Source: Mycobacterium shimoidei (lineage in GTDB: Bacteria > Actinomycetota > Actinomycetes > Mycobacteriales > Mycobacteriaceae). From it: a stretch of 64,000 nt of DNA. The notes under the pieces are model-generated. The model had not been told where the DNA came from. It ran no database searches and worked only from the letters and a program-made list of their open reading frames with translations. Shown here one piece after another: positions 1 to 10,367 of this stretch. The DNA lies in the NCBI GenBank assembly GCA_002101905.1, contig LQPU01000027.1, forward strand, positions 1-64,000, written 5' to 3'. Numbering within the stretch: position 1 is the first letter of the stretch; every line of letters starts with the position of its first letter. The position numbers and the translations under genes are program-made.

Positions 1-132
1 TTCATCTTCAGAAGACCTCGACCCCTACCCCGGTAACGACGCGCCGGCCAGCTCTACACCCTCAACTGCGAAGAGCCTGTTTGACCTCACAACCAGTCAA
101 CGAAGACAACACCGAGGGAGCAGCGCCGCGGG
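1..132. other. Region upstream of nuoA
   Basis: This stretch precedes the first complex I gene. One + strand frame is open from the left edge and ends at a TGA (134-136) overlapping the nuoA ATG as ATGA, so the 3' tail of an upstream gene is possible. Its codons are less GC-biased at third positions than the neighbouring genes, and I do not recognise the peptide. A TTGACC hexamer at 81-86 resembles a -35 box, but no TAnnnT box lies 16-18 nt downstream, so I do not call a promoter. Confidence 0.3.
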
Positions 133-510
133 ATGAATCTCTACACCCCGATCCTGGTACTCGGCGGGATCGCCACCGCTTTCGCGGTGTTTTCGGTCTT
201 CGTGGCGGTTGTCATCGGTCCGGCGCGGTACAACCGGGCAAAGCTGCAGGCGTACGAATGCGGGATCGAACCCGCCGACCAGCCCGCGAATGCCCCCCAC
301 GCCGGCAGCGGACAGCGGTTCCCGGTGAAGTATTACCTGACCGCGATGCTGTTCATCGTCTTCGACATCGAAATCGTGTTCCTGTATCCGTGGGCGGTGA
401 CTTACGACGCGCTGGGGGTGTTCGCGCTCGTCGAGATGCTCGTGTTCATGCTCACGGTGTTCGTCGCCTACGCGTACGTGTGGCGCCGCGGCGGCCTGAC
501 GTGGGATTGA
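133..510 (+). CDS. nuoA: NADH-quinone oxidoreductase subunit A
   Basis: Small membrane subunit of proton-pumping NADH dehydrogenase, which passes electrons from NADH to menaquinone. The 125-residue product has three membrane segments (about 5-30, 62-85 and 90-115) and the conserved family stretch YYLTAMLFIVFDIE in the second. This segment and the acidic loop before it sit near the quinone channel in the family. The length is normal. The ATG follows a purine-rich GAGGGAG about 12 nt upstream, and nuoB begins 8 nt after the stop. It is the first gene of a complete nuoA-N operon. Confidence 0.97.
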   Translation: MNLYTPILVLGGIATAFAVFSVFVAVVIGPARYNRAKLQAYECGIEPADQPANAPHAGSGQRFPVKYYLTAMLFIVFDIEIVFLYPWAVTYDALGVFALVEMLVFMLTVFVAYAYVWRRGGLTWD

Positions 511-518
511 GGTAAGAC

Positions 519-1073
519 GTGGGCCTGGAAGAGAAACTGCCCAGCGGTTTCCTGCTGACCACCGTCGAAACATTGGCGGGGTACTTCCGCAAGAACTCGT
601 TGTGGCCGGCGACGTTCGGATTAGCCTGCTGTGCCATCGAGATGATGTCGACGGCGTCCCCCCGCTTCGACATCGCACGCTTTGGGATGGAGAGGTTCTC
701 GGCGACGCCGCGCCAAGCCGATCTGATGATCGTGGCCGGCCGCGTCAGCCAGAAGATGGCGCCCGTGCTGCGCCAGATCTACGACCAAATGGCAGAGCCC
801 AAGTGGGTTCTGTCGATGGGCGTATGCGCCTCGTCGGGCGGCATGTTCAATAACTACGCGATCGTGCAGGGCGTAGACCACGTCGTTCCGGTGGACATTT
901 ATCTACCCGGCTGCCCGCCCCGCCCGGAGATGCTGCTGTACGCAATCCTCAAGCTGCACGAGAAAATTCAAGAAATGCCATTGGGTGTCAACCGGGAACG
1001 CGCCATCGCCGAGGCCGAACAGGCAGCGCTGGCGGCCAGGCCCACAATTGAAATGCGTGGGCTGTTGCGATGA
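519..1073 (+). CDS. nuoB: NADH-quinone oxidoreductase subunit B
   Basis: Carries the terminal [4Fe-4S] cluster N2 that hands electrons to quinone, on the cytoplasmic arm. All four ligands are visible: the tandem Cys37-Cys38 in LACCAIEMM, Cys103 in GVCASSGG and Cys132 in [10 protein letters not shown]. The 184-residue length fits the actinobacterial family. The start is GTG, because this is the only initiation codon that leaves the conserved N-terminus intact after the nuoA stop. The stop overlaps nuoC, so the two are translationally coupled. Confidence 0.97.
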   Translation: MGLEEKLPSGFLLTTVETLAGYFRKNSLWPATFGLACCAIEMMSTASPRFDIARFGMERFSATPRQADLMIVAGRVSQKMAPVLRQIYDQMAEPKWVLSMGVCASSGGMFNNYAIVQGVDHVVPVDIYLPGCPPRPEMLLYAILKLHEKIQEMPLGVNRERAIAEAEQAALAARPTIEMRGLLR

Positions 1074-1762
1074 GCTCAGCCGACCAGAATGAGCACATGA
1101 CCGAAGAAGTGATCGCCGTCCGAAAGGGCATGTTCGGGATTTCCGACACCGGCGACACGTCGGGATACGGGCGGCTGGTGCGTCAGATCACGCTGCCCGG
1201 CAGTAGTCCCCGCCCCTACGGCGGCTATTTCGACGAGGTCGTCGATTTACTGGCCGAGAAGCTGGAAGCGGACGGCATCGAATTCGCCGACGCAATCGAG
1301 AAAGTTGTGGTCTACCGCAACGAGCTGACGCTGCATGTGCGTCGCGAGCGGCTGCTCGAAGTCGCCCAGCGGCTCCGTGACGAGCCGGAGCTTCGCTTCG
1401 AACTGTGCCTGGGGGTCAACGGGGTGCACTACCCCAACGAGACCGGCCGCGAACTGCATGCCGTGTATCCGCTCAAGTCGATCACCCACAACCGGCGCGT
1501 TCGCTTGGAAGTCGCTGCGCCAGATAGTGACCCGCACATCCCGTCGCTGTTTTCCATCTACCCCACCAATGACTGGCACGAGCGGGAAACCTACGACTTT
1601 TTCGGCATCATCTTCGACGGCCACCCCTCGCTGACCCGGATCGAGATGCCCGACGACTGGCACGGTCATCCGCAACGCAAGGATTACCCGCTCGGTGGCA
1701 TCCCGGTCGAGTACAAGGGCGCGCAGATTCCCCCGCCCGACGAGCGGAGGGCCTACAACTGA
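1070..1762 (+). CDS. nuoC: NADH-quinone oxidoreductase subunit C
   Basis: Peripheral-arm subunit (30-kDa family) that helps form the quinone cavity with NuoD. The family signature is seen around residues 163-195, with the core [10 protein letters not shown] followed by HP and the KDYPLGG stretch near the C-terminus. The 230-residue protein stands alone, unlike enterobacteria where nuoC and nuoD are fused. The ATG overlaps the nuoB stop by four bases, and the last base of its stop is the first base of nuoD. Confidence 0.96.
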   Translation: MSSADQNEHMTEEVIAVRKGMFGISDTGDTSGYGRLVRQITLPGSSPRPYGGYFDEVVDLLAEKLEADGIEFADAIEKVVVYRNELTLHVRRERLLEVAQRLRDEPELRFELCLGVNGVHYPNETGRELHAVYPLKSITHNRRVRLEVAAPDSDPHIPSLFSIYPTNDWHERETYDFFGIIFDGHPSLTRIEMPDDWHGHPQRKDYPLGGIPVEYKGAQIPPPDERRAYN

Positions 1763-3063
1763 TGAGCCAAGCAGACGAAACGGTATTGATGGCCGGCGGC
1801 CAAGACTGGGAAGAGGTCGTCGAGGCAGTCCGCAACGGAGATCCCGGTGAGCGGATCGTCGTCAACATGGGCCCGCAACACCCCTCCACGCACGGCGTGC
1901 TGCGGCTGATCCTGGAGATCGAGGGCGAGACCGTCACAGATGCTCGGTGCGGAATCGGCTACCTGCACACCGGAATCGAGAAAAACCTCGAATACCGGTA
2001 CTGGGCCCAGGGTGTCACCTTCGTGACCCGAATGGACTACCTGTCACCGTTTTTCAACGAGACCGCATTCTGCCTGGGTGTGGAGAAGCTGCTGGATATC
2101 ACCGATCAGATTCCGGAGCGGGTCAATGTCATCCGGGTGATGATGATGGAGCTCAACCGGATCTCGTCGCACCTGGTTGCATTGGCCACCGGCGGCATGG
2201 AACTGGGCGCGATGACAGCGATGTTCTTGGGCTTCCGGGAACGCGAACTGGTGCTCAACCTGTTCGAGTACATCACCGGCTTGCGGATGAATCACGCGTA
2301 CATCCGGCCCGGCGGACTCGCCCAAGACCTGCCGCCCGACACAGAAACCAAGATCGCCGAGTTCCTCAAGCTGATGAGCACTCGGCTCAACGACCTGGAG
2401 AACCTGCTCAACGAGAACTACATCTGGAAGGCCCGCACCCAGGGCATCGGCTATCTCGACCTTGCCGGCTGCATGGCGCTCGGCGTCACCGGACCGTGTC
2501 TGCGCTCGACCGGGTTGCCGTACGACCTGCGACGCGCCGAACCCTATTGCGGCTATGAGAACTATGAATTCGACGTGATCACTGATGACGGCTGTGATGC
2601 ATACGGCCGCTACATGATTCGCGTCAAGGAGATGAGGGAGTCGCTGAAGATCGTCGAGCAGTGTCTGGACAAGTTGAAGCCAGGCCCGATCATGGTCGAG
2701 GACCGCAAGATCGCCTGGCCAGCCGATTTGAAAGTCGGCCCCGACGGGTTGGGGAACTCCCCGGAACACATCGCCAAGATCATGGGCACCTCGATGGAAG
2801 CGCTGATCCACCACTTCAAACTGGTCACCGAAGGCATCCGCGTTCCCGCCGGCCAGGTGTACGTCGCCATCGAATCCCCACGCGGCGAGCTGGGCGTGCA
2901 TATGGTCAGCGATGGGGGCACCCGCCCGTATCGCGTGCATTACCGCGACCCGTCGTTCACCAATCTGCAAGCCGTCGCCGCGATGTGCGAGGGCGGGATG
3001 GTTGCCGACGTGATCGCCGCCGTCGCCAGCATCGATCCCGTCATGGGTGGGGTGGACCGGTGA
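1762..3063 (+). CDS. nuoD: NADH-quinone oxidoreductase subunit D
   Basis: Subunit related to the large chain of NiFe hydrogenases. It lines the quinone site and couples quinone chemistry to the membrane arm. The family motif [13 protein letters not shown] lies at residues 34-46, and the conserved C-terminal GGVDR ends the protein. Length 433 is typical. About 30 extra residues before the motif are common in actinobacteria. The ATG shares a base with the nuoC stop, and nuoE starts inside the nuoD stop (GTGA). Confidence 0.97.
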   Translation: MSQADETVLMAGGQDWEEVVEAVRNGDPGERIVVNMGPQHPSTHGVLRLILEIEGETVTDARCGIGYLHTGIEKNLEYRYWAQGVTFVTRMDYLSPFFNETAFCLGVEKLLDITDQIPERVNVIRVMMMELNRISSHLVALATGGMELGAMTAMFLGFRERELVLNLFEYITGLRMNHAYIRPGGLAQDLPPDTETKIAEFLKLMSTRLNDLENLLNENYIWKARTQGIGYLDLAGCMALGVTGPCLRSTGLPYDLRRAEPYCGYENYEFDVITDDGCDAYGRYMIRVKEMRESLKIVEQCLDKLKPGPIMVEDRKIAWPADLKVGPDGLGNSPEHIAKIMGTSMEALIHHFKLVTEGIRVPAGQVYVAIESPRGELGVHMVSDGGTRPYRVHYRDPSFTNLQAVAAMCEGGMVADVIAAVASIDPVMGGVDR

Positions 3064-3824
3064 CCGGACCACAGGGCGAACCGATATTCCTGCGTCTCGG
3101 CCCGCCGCCCGAAGAACCCGGGCAGTTCGTCGTCGAGGGAGCACCGCAGTCGTATCCGCCAGAGGTCAAGGCGCGGCTGGAAGTCGACGCCAAGGAGATC
3201 ATCGGCCGCTACCCCAACAAGCGCTCGGCGCTGCTGCCGTTGCTGCACCTGGTGCAGTCCGAAGACAGTTATCTGACCCCGGCCGGTCTTGAATTCTGCG
3301 GCGAGCAGCTGGGATTGACCGGCGCCGAGGTAGCGGCGGTGGCGAGCTTCTACAGCATGTATCGGCGTGGACCGACCGGCGATTACCTGGTCGGCGTGTG
3401 CACCAACACGCTGTGCGCGGTGATGGGCGGGGACGCCATCTTCGAGTCGCTGAAAGAACATTTGGGCATCGACAACGACCAGACCACCGAGGACGGCACG
3501 GTCACCCTGCAGCACGTCGAATGCAATGCCGCCTGCGATTACGCGCCCGTCGTGATGGTCAACTGGGAGTTCTTCGACAACCAAACTCCCGAATCGGCAA
3601 AGAAACTCGTCGACGGCTTGCGATCCGGCCAGCCGCCGAAGCCGACCCGCGGCGCTGAATTGTGCGTATTCCGGCAGACCGAACGGATTCTGGCCGGCTT
3701 CCCCGATCAGCGTCCCGACACCGGTCAGGGGGGTGCGGGCGCCGCAACACTGGCCGGTTTGCGGGTCGCGCGGGAACGCGACATGCAGGCCCCGCCGAAC
3801 GACAACTCCGGGGACGGCGAGTGA
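3060..3824 (+). CDS. nuoE: NADH-quinone oxidoreductase subunit E
   Basis: Thioredoxin-like subunit of the NADH-input module holding the [2Fe-2S] cluster N1a. The ligands are Cys114 and Cys119 (CTNTLC) and Cys155 and Cys159 (CNAAC). At 254 residues it is longer than the E. coli protein (about 166) because of a proline- and charge-rich C-terminal tail of about 70 residues after the conserved fold. A much longer open frame extends upstream over nuoD, but the GTG at 3060, overlapping the nuoD TGA, gives the conserved length. nuoF begins in its stop (TGATG). Confidence 0.95.
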   Translation: MTGPQGEPIFLRLGPPPEEPGQFVVEGAPQSYPPEVKARLEVDAKEIIGRYPNKRSALLPLLHLVQSEDSYLTPAGLEFCGEQLGLTGAEVAAVASFYSMYRRGPTGDYLVGVCTNTLCAVMGGDAIFESLKEHLGIDNDQTTEDGTVTLQHVECNAACDYAPVVMVNWEFFDNQTPESAKKLVDGLRSGQPPKPTRGAELCVFRQTERILAGFPDQRPDTGQGGAGAATLAGLRVARERDMQAPPNDNSGDGE

Positions 3825-5161
3825 TGGCGTCTGTTACACCGCTGACACCGCTGACTCCGGTGCTGAGCCGCTATTGGGACGAGCCTGAGTCGTGGACGTT
3901 GGACACCTACCGCCGCTACGACGGTTATCGCGCGCTGCAGAAGGCTTTCGAGATGGGGCCCGACGCGGTGTTGCAGACCGTCAAGGATTCCGGCCTGCGC
4001 GGGCGCGGCGGCGCGGGTTTCTCGACCGGAACGAAATGGTCGTTTATCCCCCAGGGTGACGAGGGTCCGGCCGCCAAGCCGCATTACCTGGTCGTCAACG
4101 CCGACGAATCCGAGCCGGGCACGTGCAAGGACATGCCGCTGCTGTTGGCCACCCCGCACATCCTCATCGAAGGCATCATCATCGCCGCATATGCGATCCG
4201 GGCCAGCCACGCCTTTATTTACGTGCGGGGTGAGGTGCTGCCGGTGATCCGCCGACTGCACAACGCCGTCGCCGAGGCGTACGCGGCCGGCTTGTTGGGC
4301 CGCGATATCGCCGGCTCCGGCTACGACCTGGAGTTAGTGGTGCACGCCGGCGCCGGCGCCTACATCTGTGGTGAGGAGACGGCGCTGCTGGATTCGCTGG
4401 AGGGCCGCCGCGGTCAGCCCCGGCTGCGTCCGCCGTTCCCTGCGGTGTCCGGGTTGTATGCCTGCCCGACCGTGATCAACAACGTCGAAACCATCGCCAG
4501 TGTGCCGCCGATCATCCTCAACGGCGTCGATTGGTTTCGGACCATGGGCAGCGAGAAGTCGCCCGGTTTCACGCTGTACTCGCTGTCCGGGCACGTGACC
4601 CGGCCCGGCCAGTACGAGGCACCGCTGGGAATCACATTGCGCGAGTTGCTCGATTACGCCGGCGGGGTGCGAAAGGGGCATCGGCTGAAGTTCTGGACCC
4701 CGGGCGGGTCGTCGACGCCGATCCTCACCGAGGAGCACCTCGACATTCCGCTGGACTACGAGGGTGTGGCCGAGGCCGGCTCGATGCTGGGCACCAAGGC
4801 GCTGGAGATCTTCGACGAGACGACGTGCGTGGTGCGCGCGGTACGGCGCTGGTCGGAGTTCTACCGGCACGAGTCGTGCGGTAAATGCACGCCCTGCCGG
4901 GAGGGCACCTACTGGCTGGTCCCGATCTATGAGCGACTGGAAACCGGCCGGGGCACCCACGAGGACCTGGACACCTTGCTCGACATCGCGGACGTGCTGT
5001 ACGGAAAGTCGTTCTGCGCGTTGGGCGACGGTGCGGCCATGCCGGTGCAGTCGTCGCTTCGGTACTTCCACGACGAGTACGTCGCCCACGTGGAGGGCGG
5101 CGGCTGTCCGTTCGATCCCCGCAAGTCCATGCTCACGGCGAACGGAGAGCAGCGCTCATGA
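3824..5161 (+). CDS. nuoF: NADH-quinone oxidoreductase subunit F (NADH/FMN-binding)
   Basis: Binds NADH and FMN and carries [4Fe-4S] cluster N3, the entry point for electrons. The glycine-rich FMN/NADH motif [10 protein letters not shown] lies at residues 57-66, and a second signature, [14 protein letters not shown], at 181-194. N3 ligands are Cys352, Cys355 and Cys358 ([11 protein letters not shown]) plus Cys398. The start was set at the ATG overlapping the nuoE stop. Upstream in-frame sequence lies inside nuoE and matches nothing. The 445-residue length is normal, and nuoG is coupled by ATGA. Confidence 0.97.
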   Translation: MASVTPLTPLTPVLSRYWDEPESWTLDTYRRYDGYRALQKAFEMGPDAVLQTVKDSGLRGRGGAGFSTGTKWSFIPQGDEGPAAKPHYLVVNADESEPGTCKDMPLLLATPHILIEGIIIAAYAIRASHAFIYVRGEVLPVIRRLHNAVAEAYAAGLLGRDIAGSGYDLELVVHAGAGAYICGEETALLDSLEGRRGQPRLRPPFPAVSGLYACPTVINNVETIASVPPIILNGVDWFRTMGSEKSPGFTLYSLSGHVTRPGQYEAPLGITLRELLDYAGGVRKGHRLKFWTPGGSSTPILTEEHLDIPLDYEGVAEAGSMLGTKALEIFDETTCVVRAVRRWSEFYRHESCGKCTPCREGTYWLVPIYERLETGRGTHEDLDTLLDIADVLYGKSFCALGDGAAMPVQSSLRYFHDEYVAHVEGGGCPFDPRKSMLTANGEQRS

Positions 5162-7551
5162 CCCAAGCCGAGACCGACAAGAGCGTCGCCGGCCAGGAGA
5201 TGGTGACGTTGACCATCGACGGCAACGAGGTCATTGTTCCCAAGGGCACCTTGGTGATTCGCGCGGCCGAGTTGATCGGCATCGAGATTCCGCGGTTCTG
5301 CGAGCACCCGTTGCTTGACCCGGTGGGCGCGTGCCGGCAATGCATTGTCGAGATCGAGGGTCAGCGCAAGCCGATGACGTCGTGCACGGTGGCGGCCACC
5401 GACGGCATGGTGGTTCGCACCCAGTTGACGTCGGAGGTCGCCGACAAGGCGCAGCACCTGGTGATGGAACTGTTGTTGATCAACCATCCACTGGACTGCC
5501 CGATGTGCGACAAGGGCGGCGAATGCCCGCTGCAGAACCAGGCCATGTCGAACGGCCGGCCGGAGAGCCGCTTTCACGAAAGCAAACGGCATTTCGCTAA
5601 GCCGATCAACATCTCGTCGCAGGTGCTGCTGGATCGGGAGCGGTGCATCTCGTGCGTGCGCTGCACCCGGTTCTCCGAGCAGATCGCCGGCGACAAGTTC
5701 ATCGACGTGCTCGAGCGCGGCGCGCAGCAGCAGATCGGCATTTACGGCGGCGAGCCCTTCCAGTCCTACTTCTCGGGCAACACCGTGCAGATCTGCCCGG
5801 TGGGTGCGTTGACCGGTACCGCCTACCGGTTCCGTGCCCGTCCGTATGACCTGGTGTCCAGCCCCAGCGTGTGTGAGCACTGTGCCTCCGGGTGCGCGCA
5901 GCGCACCGATCACCGCCGCGGCAAGGTGCTGCGCCGGCTGGCCGGCGATGACCCGGAAGTCAACGAGGAGTGGAACTGCGACAAGGGCCGGTGGGCGTTC
6001 ACCTACGCCACCGAGGCCGACCGGATCACCACTCCGCTGATCCGCAATGCCGATGGCGAGCTGGTGACCGCCTCTTGGCCCCAGGCGTTGAACGCCGCGA
6101 TCGACGGGTTGGCGGCCGCCCGCGGCCGCACCGGTGTTCTGGTCGGTGGCCGGATGACCTGGGAAGACGCCTACGCCTATGCCAAGTTCGCGCGAATCGC
6201 GTTGGACACCAACGACATCGACTTCCGCGCCCGGCCGCACTCCGAAGAGGAGACGCAGTTTTTGGCGGCCCGGGTCGCCGGGCGACCGGTAAGCGTCAGC
6301 TACTCCGATCTGGAGTCGGCGCCGGTCGTGCTGCTCGTCGGCTTCGAGCCCGAAGAAGAGTCGCCGATCGTGTTCCTGCGGCTGCGCAAGGCCGCCCGTA
6401 AGCACCGGCTGCCGGTCTATGCGGTCGCGCCGTTCGCCAGCCGCGGGCTGCAGCGGATGTCGGGCCGACTGCTGAAGACAGCGCCCGGCGGCGAGGCCGC
6501 GGCGCTGGACGGGTTGAGTGCCGAGGTTAGTGACCTGCTGCGCAAACCCGGCGCGGTGATCATGGTCGGCGAGCGACTGGCCACCGTCCCCGGTGGGCTG
6601 TCCGCGGCGACCCGGCTGGCCGACGCCACGGGCGCCTCGCTGGCCTGGGTGCCGCGTCGCGCCGGGGAGCGCGGTGCGCTGGAGGCCGGTGCGCTGGGCG
6701 CGCTGCTTCCCGGTGGCCGTCCGGCGTCCGACGAGGGTGCGCGCGCCGAGATGTGCGCGGCATGGAATGTCACCGAATTGCCCAGCGGCACTGGGCGTGA
6801 CACCGACGGCATTCTGGCCGCGGCCGCTGACGGGACCCTTGGCGCGCTGCTGGTCGGCGGTGTTGAGCCGGGCGATCTCGCCGACCCGGACGCGGCACTG
6901 GCCGCGCTGGATGCCGTCGAATTCGTCGTCAGCCTCGAACTGCGACACAGTGCGGTCACCCAGCGCGCGGACGTCGTGTTTCCGATCGCTCCGGCAGCGG
7001 AGAAGTCGGGTTGCTACGTCAACTGGGAGGGCCGCTATCGCCCCTTCGAAGCCGCGTTGCAGGCAGCCGCCACACCGGATCTGCGGGTGCTCGACACGCT
7101 GGCCGACGAGATGGGCATCGACCTCGGCCTGCCCACTGTCGAGGCCGCCCGCGACGAGCTGAGCCAGCTCGGGATTTGGAACGGTGACCGGGGCCCCGGG
7201 CCGAACGTGGCGGCCGGCGAGCCTGCGCAACCGGGCTCCGGTGAGGCAGTTTTGGCCGGCTGGCGGATGCTGCTCGACGCGGGCCGCATGCAAGACGGCG
7301 AACCGCATCTGGCCGGTACCGCGCGGAAACCGGTGGTGCGCTTGTCCGCCGATACGGCTTCGGAAATCGGTGCCGCCGACGGCGATGCCGTCACCGTCAG
7401 CACATCGCGCGGTGCGATCACCTTGCCGCTGGCTGTGACCGACATGCCCGACCGGGTGGTGTGGTTGCCGCTGAACTCCGCTGGCTCGGCGGTGCACCAA
7501 CAGCTCGGCGTCAACGTCGGAGCGGTCGTCTCCATCGGGGTGAGCAAATGA
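5158..7551 (+). CDS. nuoG: NADH-quinone oxidoreductase subunit G
   Basis: Largest peripheral subunit (797 residues), a chain of iron-sulfur centres on a molybdopterin-oxidoreductase fold. N1b uses Cys48, 59, 62 and 76. N5 uses His110, Cys114, 117 and 123. N4 uses Cys163, 166, 169 and 213. A fourth set, Cys239-x2-Cys242-x3-Cys246-x27-Cys274, matches the ligand pattern of the off-pathway cluster N7 found in only part of the family. The C-terminal half has the degenerate molybdopterin domain. Translation is coupled to nuoF and nuoH by ATGA overlaps. Confidence 0.96.
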   Translation: MTQAETDKSVAGQEMVTLTIDGNEVIVPKGTLVIRAAELIGIEIPRFCEHPLLDPVGACRQCIVEIEGQRKPMTSCTVAATDGMVVRTQLTSEVADKAQHLVMELLLINHPLDCPMCDKGGECPLQNQAMSNGRPESRFHESKRHFAKPINISSQVLLDRERCISCVRCTRFSEQIAGDKFIDVLERGAQQQIGIYGGEPFQSYFSGNTVQICPVGALTGTAYRFRARPYDLVSSPSVCEHCASGCAQRTDHRRGKVLRRLAGDDPEVNEEWNCDKGRWAFTYATEADRITTPLIRNADGELVTASWPQALNAAIDGLAAARGRTGVLVGGRMTWEDAYAYAKFARIALDTNDIDFRARPHSEEETQFLAARVAGRPVSVSYSDLESAPVVLLVGFEPEEESPIVFLRLRKAARKHRLPVYAVAPFASRGLQRMSGRLLKTAPGGEAAALDGLSAEVSDLLRKPGAVIMVGERLATVPGGLSAATRLADATGASLAWVPRRAGERGALEAGALGALLPGGRPASDEGARAEMCAAWNVTELPSGTGRDTDGILAAAADGTLGALLVGGVEPGDLADPDAALAALDAVEFVVSLELRHSAVTQRADVVFPIAPAAEKSGCYVNWEGRYRPFEAALQAAATPDLRVLDTLADEMGIDLGLPTVEAARDELSQLGIWNGDRGPGPNVAAGEPAQPGSGEAVLAGWRMLLDAGRMQDGEPHLAGTARKPVVRLSADTASEIGAADGDAVTVSTSRGAITLPLAVTDMPDRVVWLPLNSAGSAVHQQLGVNVGAVVSIGVSK

Positions 7552-8801
7552 CTCTGACCGGCTTCGGGCAAGACACCTGGTGGCTGATCGTGGGCAAGTG
7601 CATCGCGGTCTTCGTGTTTCTGGTGCTCACGGTTCTGGTAGCGATCTTGGCCGAACGTAAGTTGTTGGGTCGCATGCAAATGCGCTGGGGCCCCAACCGG
7701 GTGGGTCCGCGGGGATACCTGCAGAGCCTGGCCGACGGGATCAAGCTGGCCCTCAAAGAGGGCATACTGCCCAAGGGCATCGACCGCCCGGTGTATCTGA
7801 TGGCGCCGGCGATATCGACCATTCCGGCGATCACCGCTTTCGCGTTCATCCCGTTCGGCCCGCAGGTGAGCGTGTTCGGTCATCGAACCCAGCTGCAAGT
7901 GACCGATCTGCCGGTCGCCGTACTTTTCATCCTCGCGTTGTCGTCAATCGGCGTCTACGGCATCGTGCTGGCCGGTTGGTCCTCGGGCTCGACCTACCCG
8001 CTGCTCGGCGGAGTACGCTCCACCGCCCAGGTCATCTCCTACGAGGTGGCGATGGGTCTGTCGTTCGCGACGGTCTTCCTCTACGCCGGAACGATGTCGA
8101 CATCGAAGATCGTGGACGCCCAGGACCGGGTCTGGTTCGCGTTTTTGCTGCTGCCGTCGTTTATCGTCTACCTGGTCTCGATGGTGGGCGAAACCAACCG
8201 GGCCCCATTCGATTTGCCGGAGGCCGAGGGCGAACTGGTCGCCGGTTTCCACACCGAGTACTCGTCGCTGAAGTTCGCGATGTTCTACCTCGCCGAGTAC
8301 ATCAACATGACGACCGTGTCGGCGTTGGCCGCGACGCTGTTCTTCGGCGGTTGGCATGCGCCGTGGCCGCTGAACATGTGGAGCGGCGCCAACAGCGGCT
8401 GGTGGCCGCTGTTGTGGTTCACCGCCAAGGTGTGGACCTTCCTGTTCATCTACTTCTGGCTGCGCGCCACGCTGCCGCGGCTGCGTTACGACCAGTTCAT
8501 GGCCCTGGGCTGGAAGACCCTGATACCCGTGTCTCTGGTGTGGGTGATGATCGCCGCGGTCATCCGCACGCTGCGCAACAACGGACTGGAGCACTGGACC
8601 GCGGTGCTGGCGATCGCCAGCGCCCTGGTCGCCCTGGGCCTGCTGCTGTACATGCGAAGGCCGTTGTCCGGGCTGGAAACTCGCGAGATCGAACGCAAAC
8701 AGCGTAAGCCGCTGGAGGAAATAATCAGCGCTGAACCGCGATTCCCCACGCCTCCGCTGCCGGGCGAGGTACCGATCAAGGAGGGCGCACGTGGCACCTA
8801 A
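7548..8801 (+). CDS. nuoH: NADH-quinone oxidoreductase subunit H
   Basis: Membrane subunit (about eight segments) that joins the quinone site to the antiporter-like pump modules. Signatures seen include [16 protein letters not shown] near residue 40 and [20 protein letters not shown] in the middle, whose acidic residues feed the proton path. The 417-residue product has a charged cytoplasmic tail of about 45 residues, absent from shorter homologues. The ATG overlaps the nuoG stop. An earlier in-frame start lies inside nuoG and is not credible. The last 11 bases overlap nuoI. Confidence 0.96.
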   Translation: MTLTGFGQDTWWLIVGKCIAVFVFLVLTVLVAILAERKLLGRMQMRWGPNRVGPRGYLQSLADGIKLALKEGILPKGIDRPVYLMAPAISTIPAITAFAFIPFGPQVSVFGHRTQLQVTDLPVAVLFILALSSIGVYGIVLAGWSSGSTYPLLGGVRSTAQVISYEVAMGLSFATVFLYAGTMSTSKIVDAQDRVWFAFLLLPSFIVYLVSMVGETNRAPFDLPEAEGELVAGFHTEYSSLKFAMFYLAEYINMTTVSALAATLFFGGWHAPWPLNMWSGANSGWWPLLWFTAKVWTFLFIYFWLRATLPRLRYDQFMALGWKTLIPVSLVWVMIAAVIRTLRNNGLEHWTAVLAIASALVALGLLLYMRRPLSGLETREIERKQRKPLEEIISAEPRFPTPPLPGEVPIKEGARGT

Positions 8802-9318
8802 GTTCCTGGAATCCATCGCCGGGTTCGGAGTGACCTTCGGCACGATGTTCAAACGGCCCATCACCGAGGAGTATCCCGAGAAGCCCGGCCCGGTGGCGCC
8901 GCGGTACCACGGTCGCCATCAGCTGAACCGGTACCCGGACGGTCTGGAGAAGTGCATCGGTTGCGAGCTGTGCGCCTGGGCCTGCCCGGCAGACGCCATC
9001 TACGTCGAGGGCGCGGACAACACCGAAGAGGAACGGTATTCGCCCGGTGAACGCTACGGGCGGGTGTACCAGATCAACTATCTGCGCTGCATCGGGTGCG
9101 GCCTGTGCGTCGAAGCGTGCCCCACGCGGGCGTTGACGATGACCAATGTGTACGAGCTGGCCGACGACAACCGCGCCGACCTGATCTACGAGAAAGACCG
9201 GCTGCTGGCCCCGCTGGAGCCCGGCATGGAGCCCCCGCCGCATCCACGCGCGCCGGGTTGCACCGACGCGGATTACTACCGCGGCAACGTGAAACCGACC
9301 GCCAAGGCGGGCCAATGA
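8791..9318 (+). CDS. nuoI: NADH-quinone oxidoreductase subunit I
   Basis: Ferredoxin-like subunit carrying [4Fe-4S] clusters N6a and N6b, passing electrons from NuoG to NuoB. Two classic eight-iron ferredoxin motifs are present: [12 protein letters not shown] and [12 protein letters not shown]. The 175-residue protein has a basic and proline-rich C-terminal tail. The start is GTG, 11 bases inside nuoH. The stop overlaps nuoJ by ATGA. Confidence 0.97.
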   Translation: MAPKFLESIAGFGVTFGTMFKRPITEEYPEKPGPVAPRYHGRHQLNRYPDGLEKCIGCELCAWACPADAIYVEGADNTEEERYSPGERYGRVYQINYLRCIGCGLCVEACPTRALTMTNVYELADDNRADLIYEKDRLLAPLEPGMEPPPHPRAPGCTDADYYRGNVKPTAKAGQ

Positions 9319-10067
9319 CCACCCTGCTTGCTGCGGACATGCTGACCCGGACGTCCACCGGCGAGGCCGTGGCGTTCTGGGTGTTGGGTGCGCTGGCCCT
9401 GATCGGCGCGCTGGGAGTCGTGATGGCCGCCAACGCGGTGTATTCCGCGATGTTCTTGGCGATGACGATGATCATCTTGGCGGTGTTCTACATGGCACAA
9501 GACGCGCTGTTCCTCGGTGTGGTGCAGGTTGTGGTGTACACCGGCGCGGTGATGATGCTGTTCTTGTTCGTGTTGATGCTCATCGGCGTGGATTCCGCAG
9601 AGTCACTGGTGGAAACGATTCGCGGACAGCGGGTCGCCGCCGTCATCGCCGGGGCCGGGTTCGGTGTCTTGCTGATCGCGGGCATCGGCAGTTTCGCCGC
9701 GGGCGGCTTCACCGGGCTGACCCAGGCCAACTCCCACGGCAACGTCGAAGGCTTGGCGAAGCTGATCTTCTCGCGCTACCTGTGGGCGTTCGAATTGACC
9801 AGCGCCCTGCTGATCACGGCTGCGGTCGGAGCCATGGTGCTGGCCCACCGCGAGCGGTTCGCACGGCGAAAGTCCCAACGCGAGTTGTCGATCGAGCGGT
9901 TCCGCGTCGGCGGATACCCGACGCCATTGCCTGAACCGGGCGTTTACGCCCGCCACAACGCAGTCGACATGGCCGCGCGGCTGCCCGACGGCTCGTACTC
10001 GAAACTGTCGGTGCCGCCGGTGCTGCAACCGCGCACCCCTAACGGGTCCGAGAACGGAAATACATGA
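9315..10067 (+). CDS. nuoJ: NADH-quinone oxidoreductase subunit J
   Basis: Membrane subunit with five predicted segments. The third carries the conserved [20 protein letters not shown] core, whose pi-bulge is part of the coupling machinery in solved complexes. Length is 250 residues, with a polar C-terminal tail of about 70 residues after the last membrane helix, longer than the E. coli subunit (184). The ATG at 9315 overlaps the nuoI stop, and the stop overlaps nuoK (ATGA). Confidence 0.95.
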   Translation: MTTLLAADMLTRTSTGEAVAFWVLGALALIGALGVVMAANAVYSAMFLAMTMIILAVFYMAQDALFLGVVQVVVYTGAVMMLFLFVLMLIGVDSAESLVETIRGQRVAAVIAGAGFGVLLIAGIGSFAAGGFTGLTQANSHGNVEGLAKLIFSRYLWAFELTSALLITAAVGAMVLAHRERFARRKSQRELSIERFRVGGYPTPLPEPGVYARHNAVDMAARLPDGSYSKLSVPPVLQPRTPNGSENGNT

Positions 10068-10363
10068 ACCCTCAAAATTACTTGTATCTTTCGGCGCTGC
10101 TGTTCACCATCGGGGCGGCAGGTGTGCTGTTGCGGCGCAATGCGATTGTGATGTTCATGTGCGTCGAACTGATGCTCAACGCGGTCAACTTGGCCTTCGT
10201 GACCTTCGCCCGGATGCACGGACGCCTCGACGGGCAAATGGTCGCATTTTTCACCATGGTGGTCGCCGCCTGTGAGGTAGTTGTCGGGCTGGCCATCATC
10301 ATGACGATTTTCCGCGCCCGCAAGTCGGCCTCGGTCGACGAAGCCAACCTGCTCAAGGGCTGA
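10064..10363 (+). CDS. nuoK: NADH-quinone oxidoreductase subunit K
   Basis: Small three-helix membrane subunit (99 residues), MrpC-like, with the conserved intramembrane acidic residues in [13 protein letters not shown] and in the last helix ([11 protein letters not shown]). These glutamates belong to the central hydrophilic proton path. The size is exactly as expected. nuoL starts 4 bases after the stop. Confidence 0.96.
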   Translation: MNPQNYLYLSALLFTIGAAGVLLRRNAIVMFMCVELMLNAVNLAFVTFARMHGRLDGQMVAFFTMVVAACEVVVGLAIIMTIFRARKSASVDEANLLKG

Positions 10364-10367
10364 AACC

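Noticed and set aside
81..515. 144-codon frame overlapping nuoA
   Set aside because: Arg-rich alternate frame of nuoA; no homology-like pattern.
2661..3059. Long + strand open frame upstream of nuoE, in nuoD
   Set aside because: It is out of frame with nuoD, has no related sequence, and the GTG at 3060 gives a normal NuoE.
4927..7500. 857-codon - strand frame antisense to nuoG
   Set aside because: GC-rich shadow of a gene whose product is certain; composition is Arg/Gly/His-rich without a recognisable domain.
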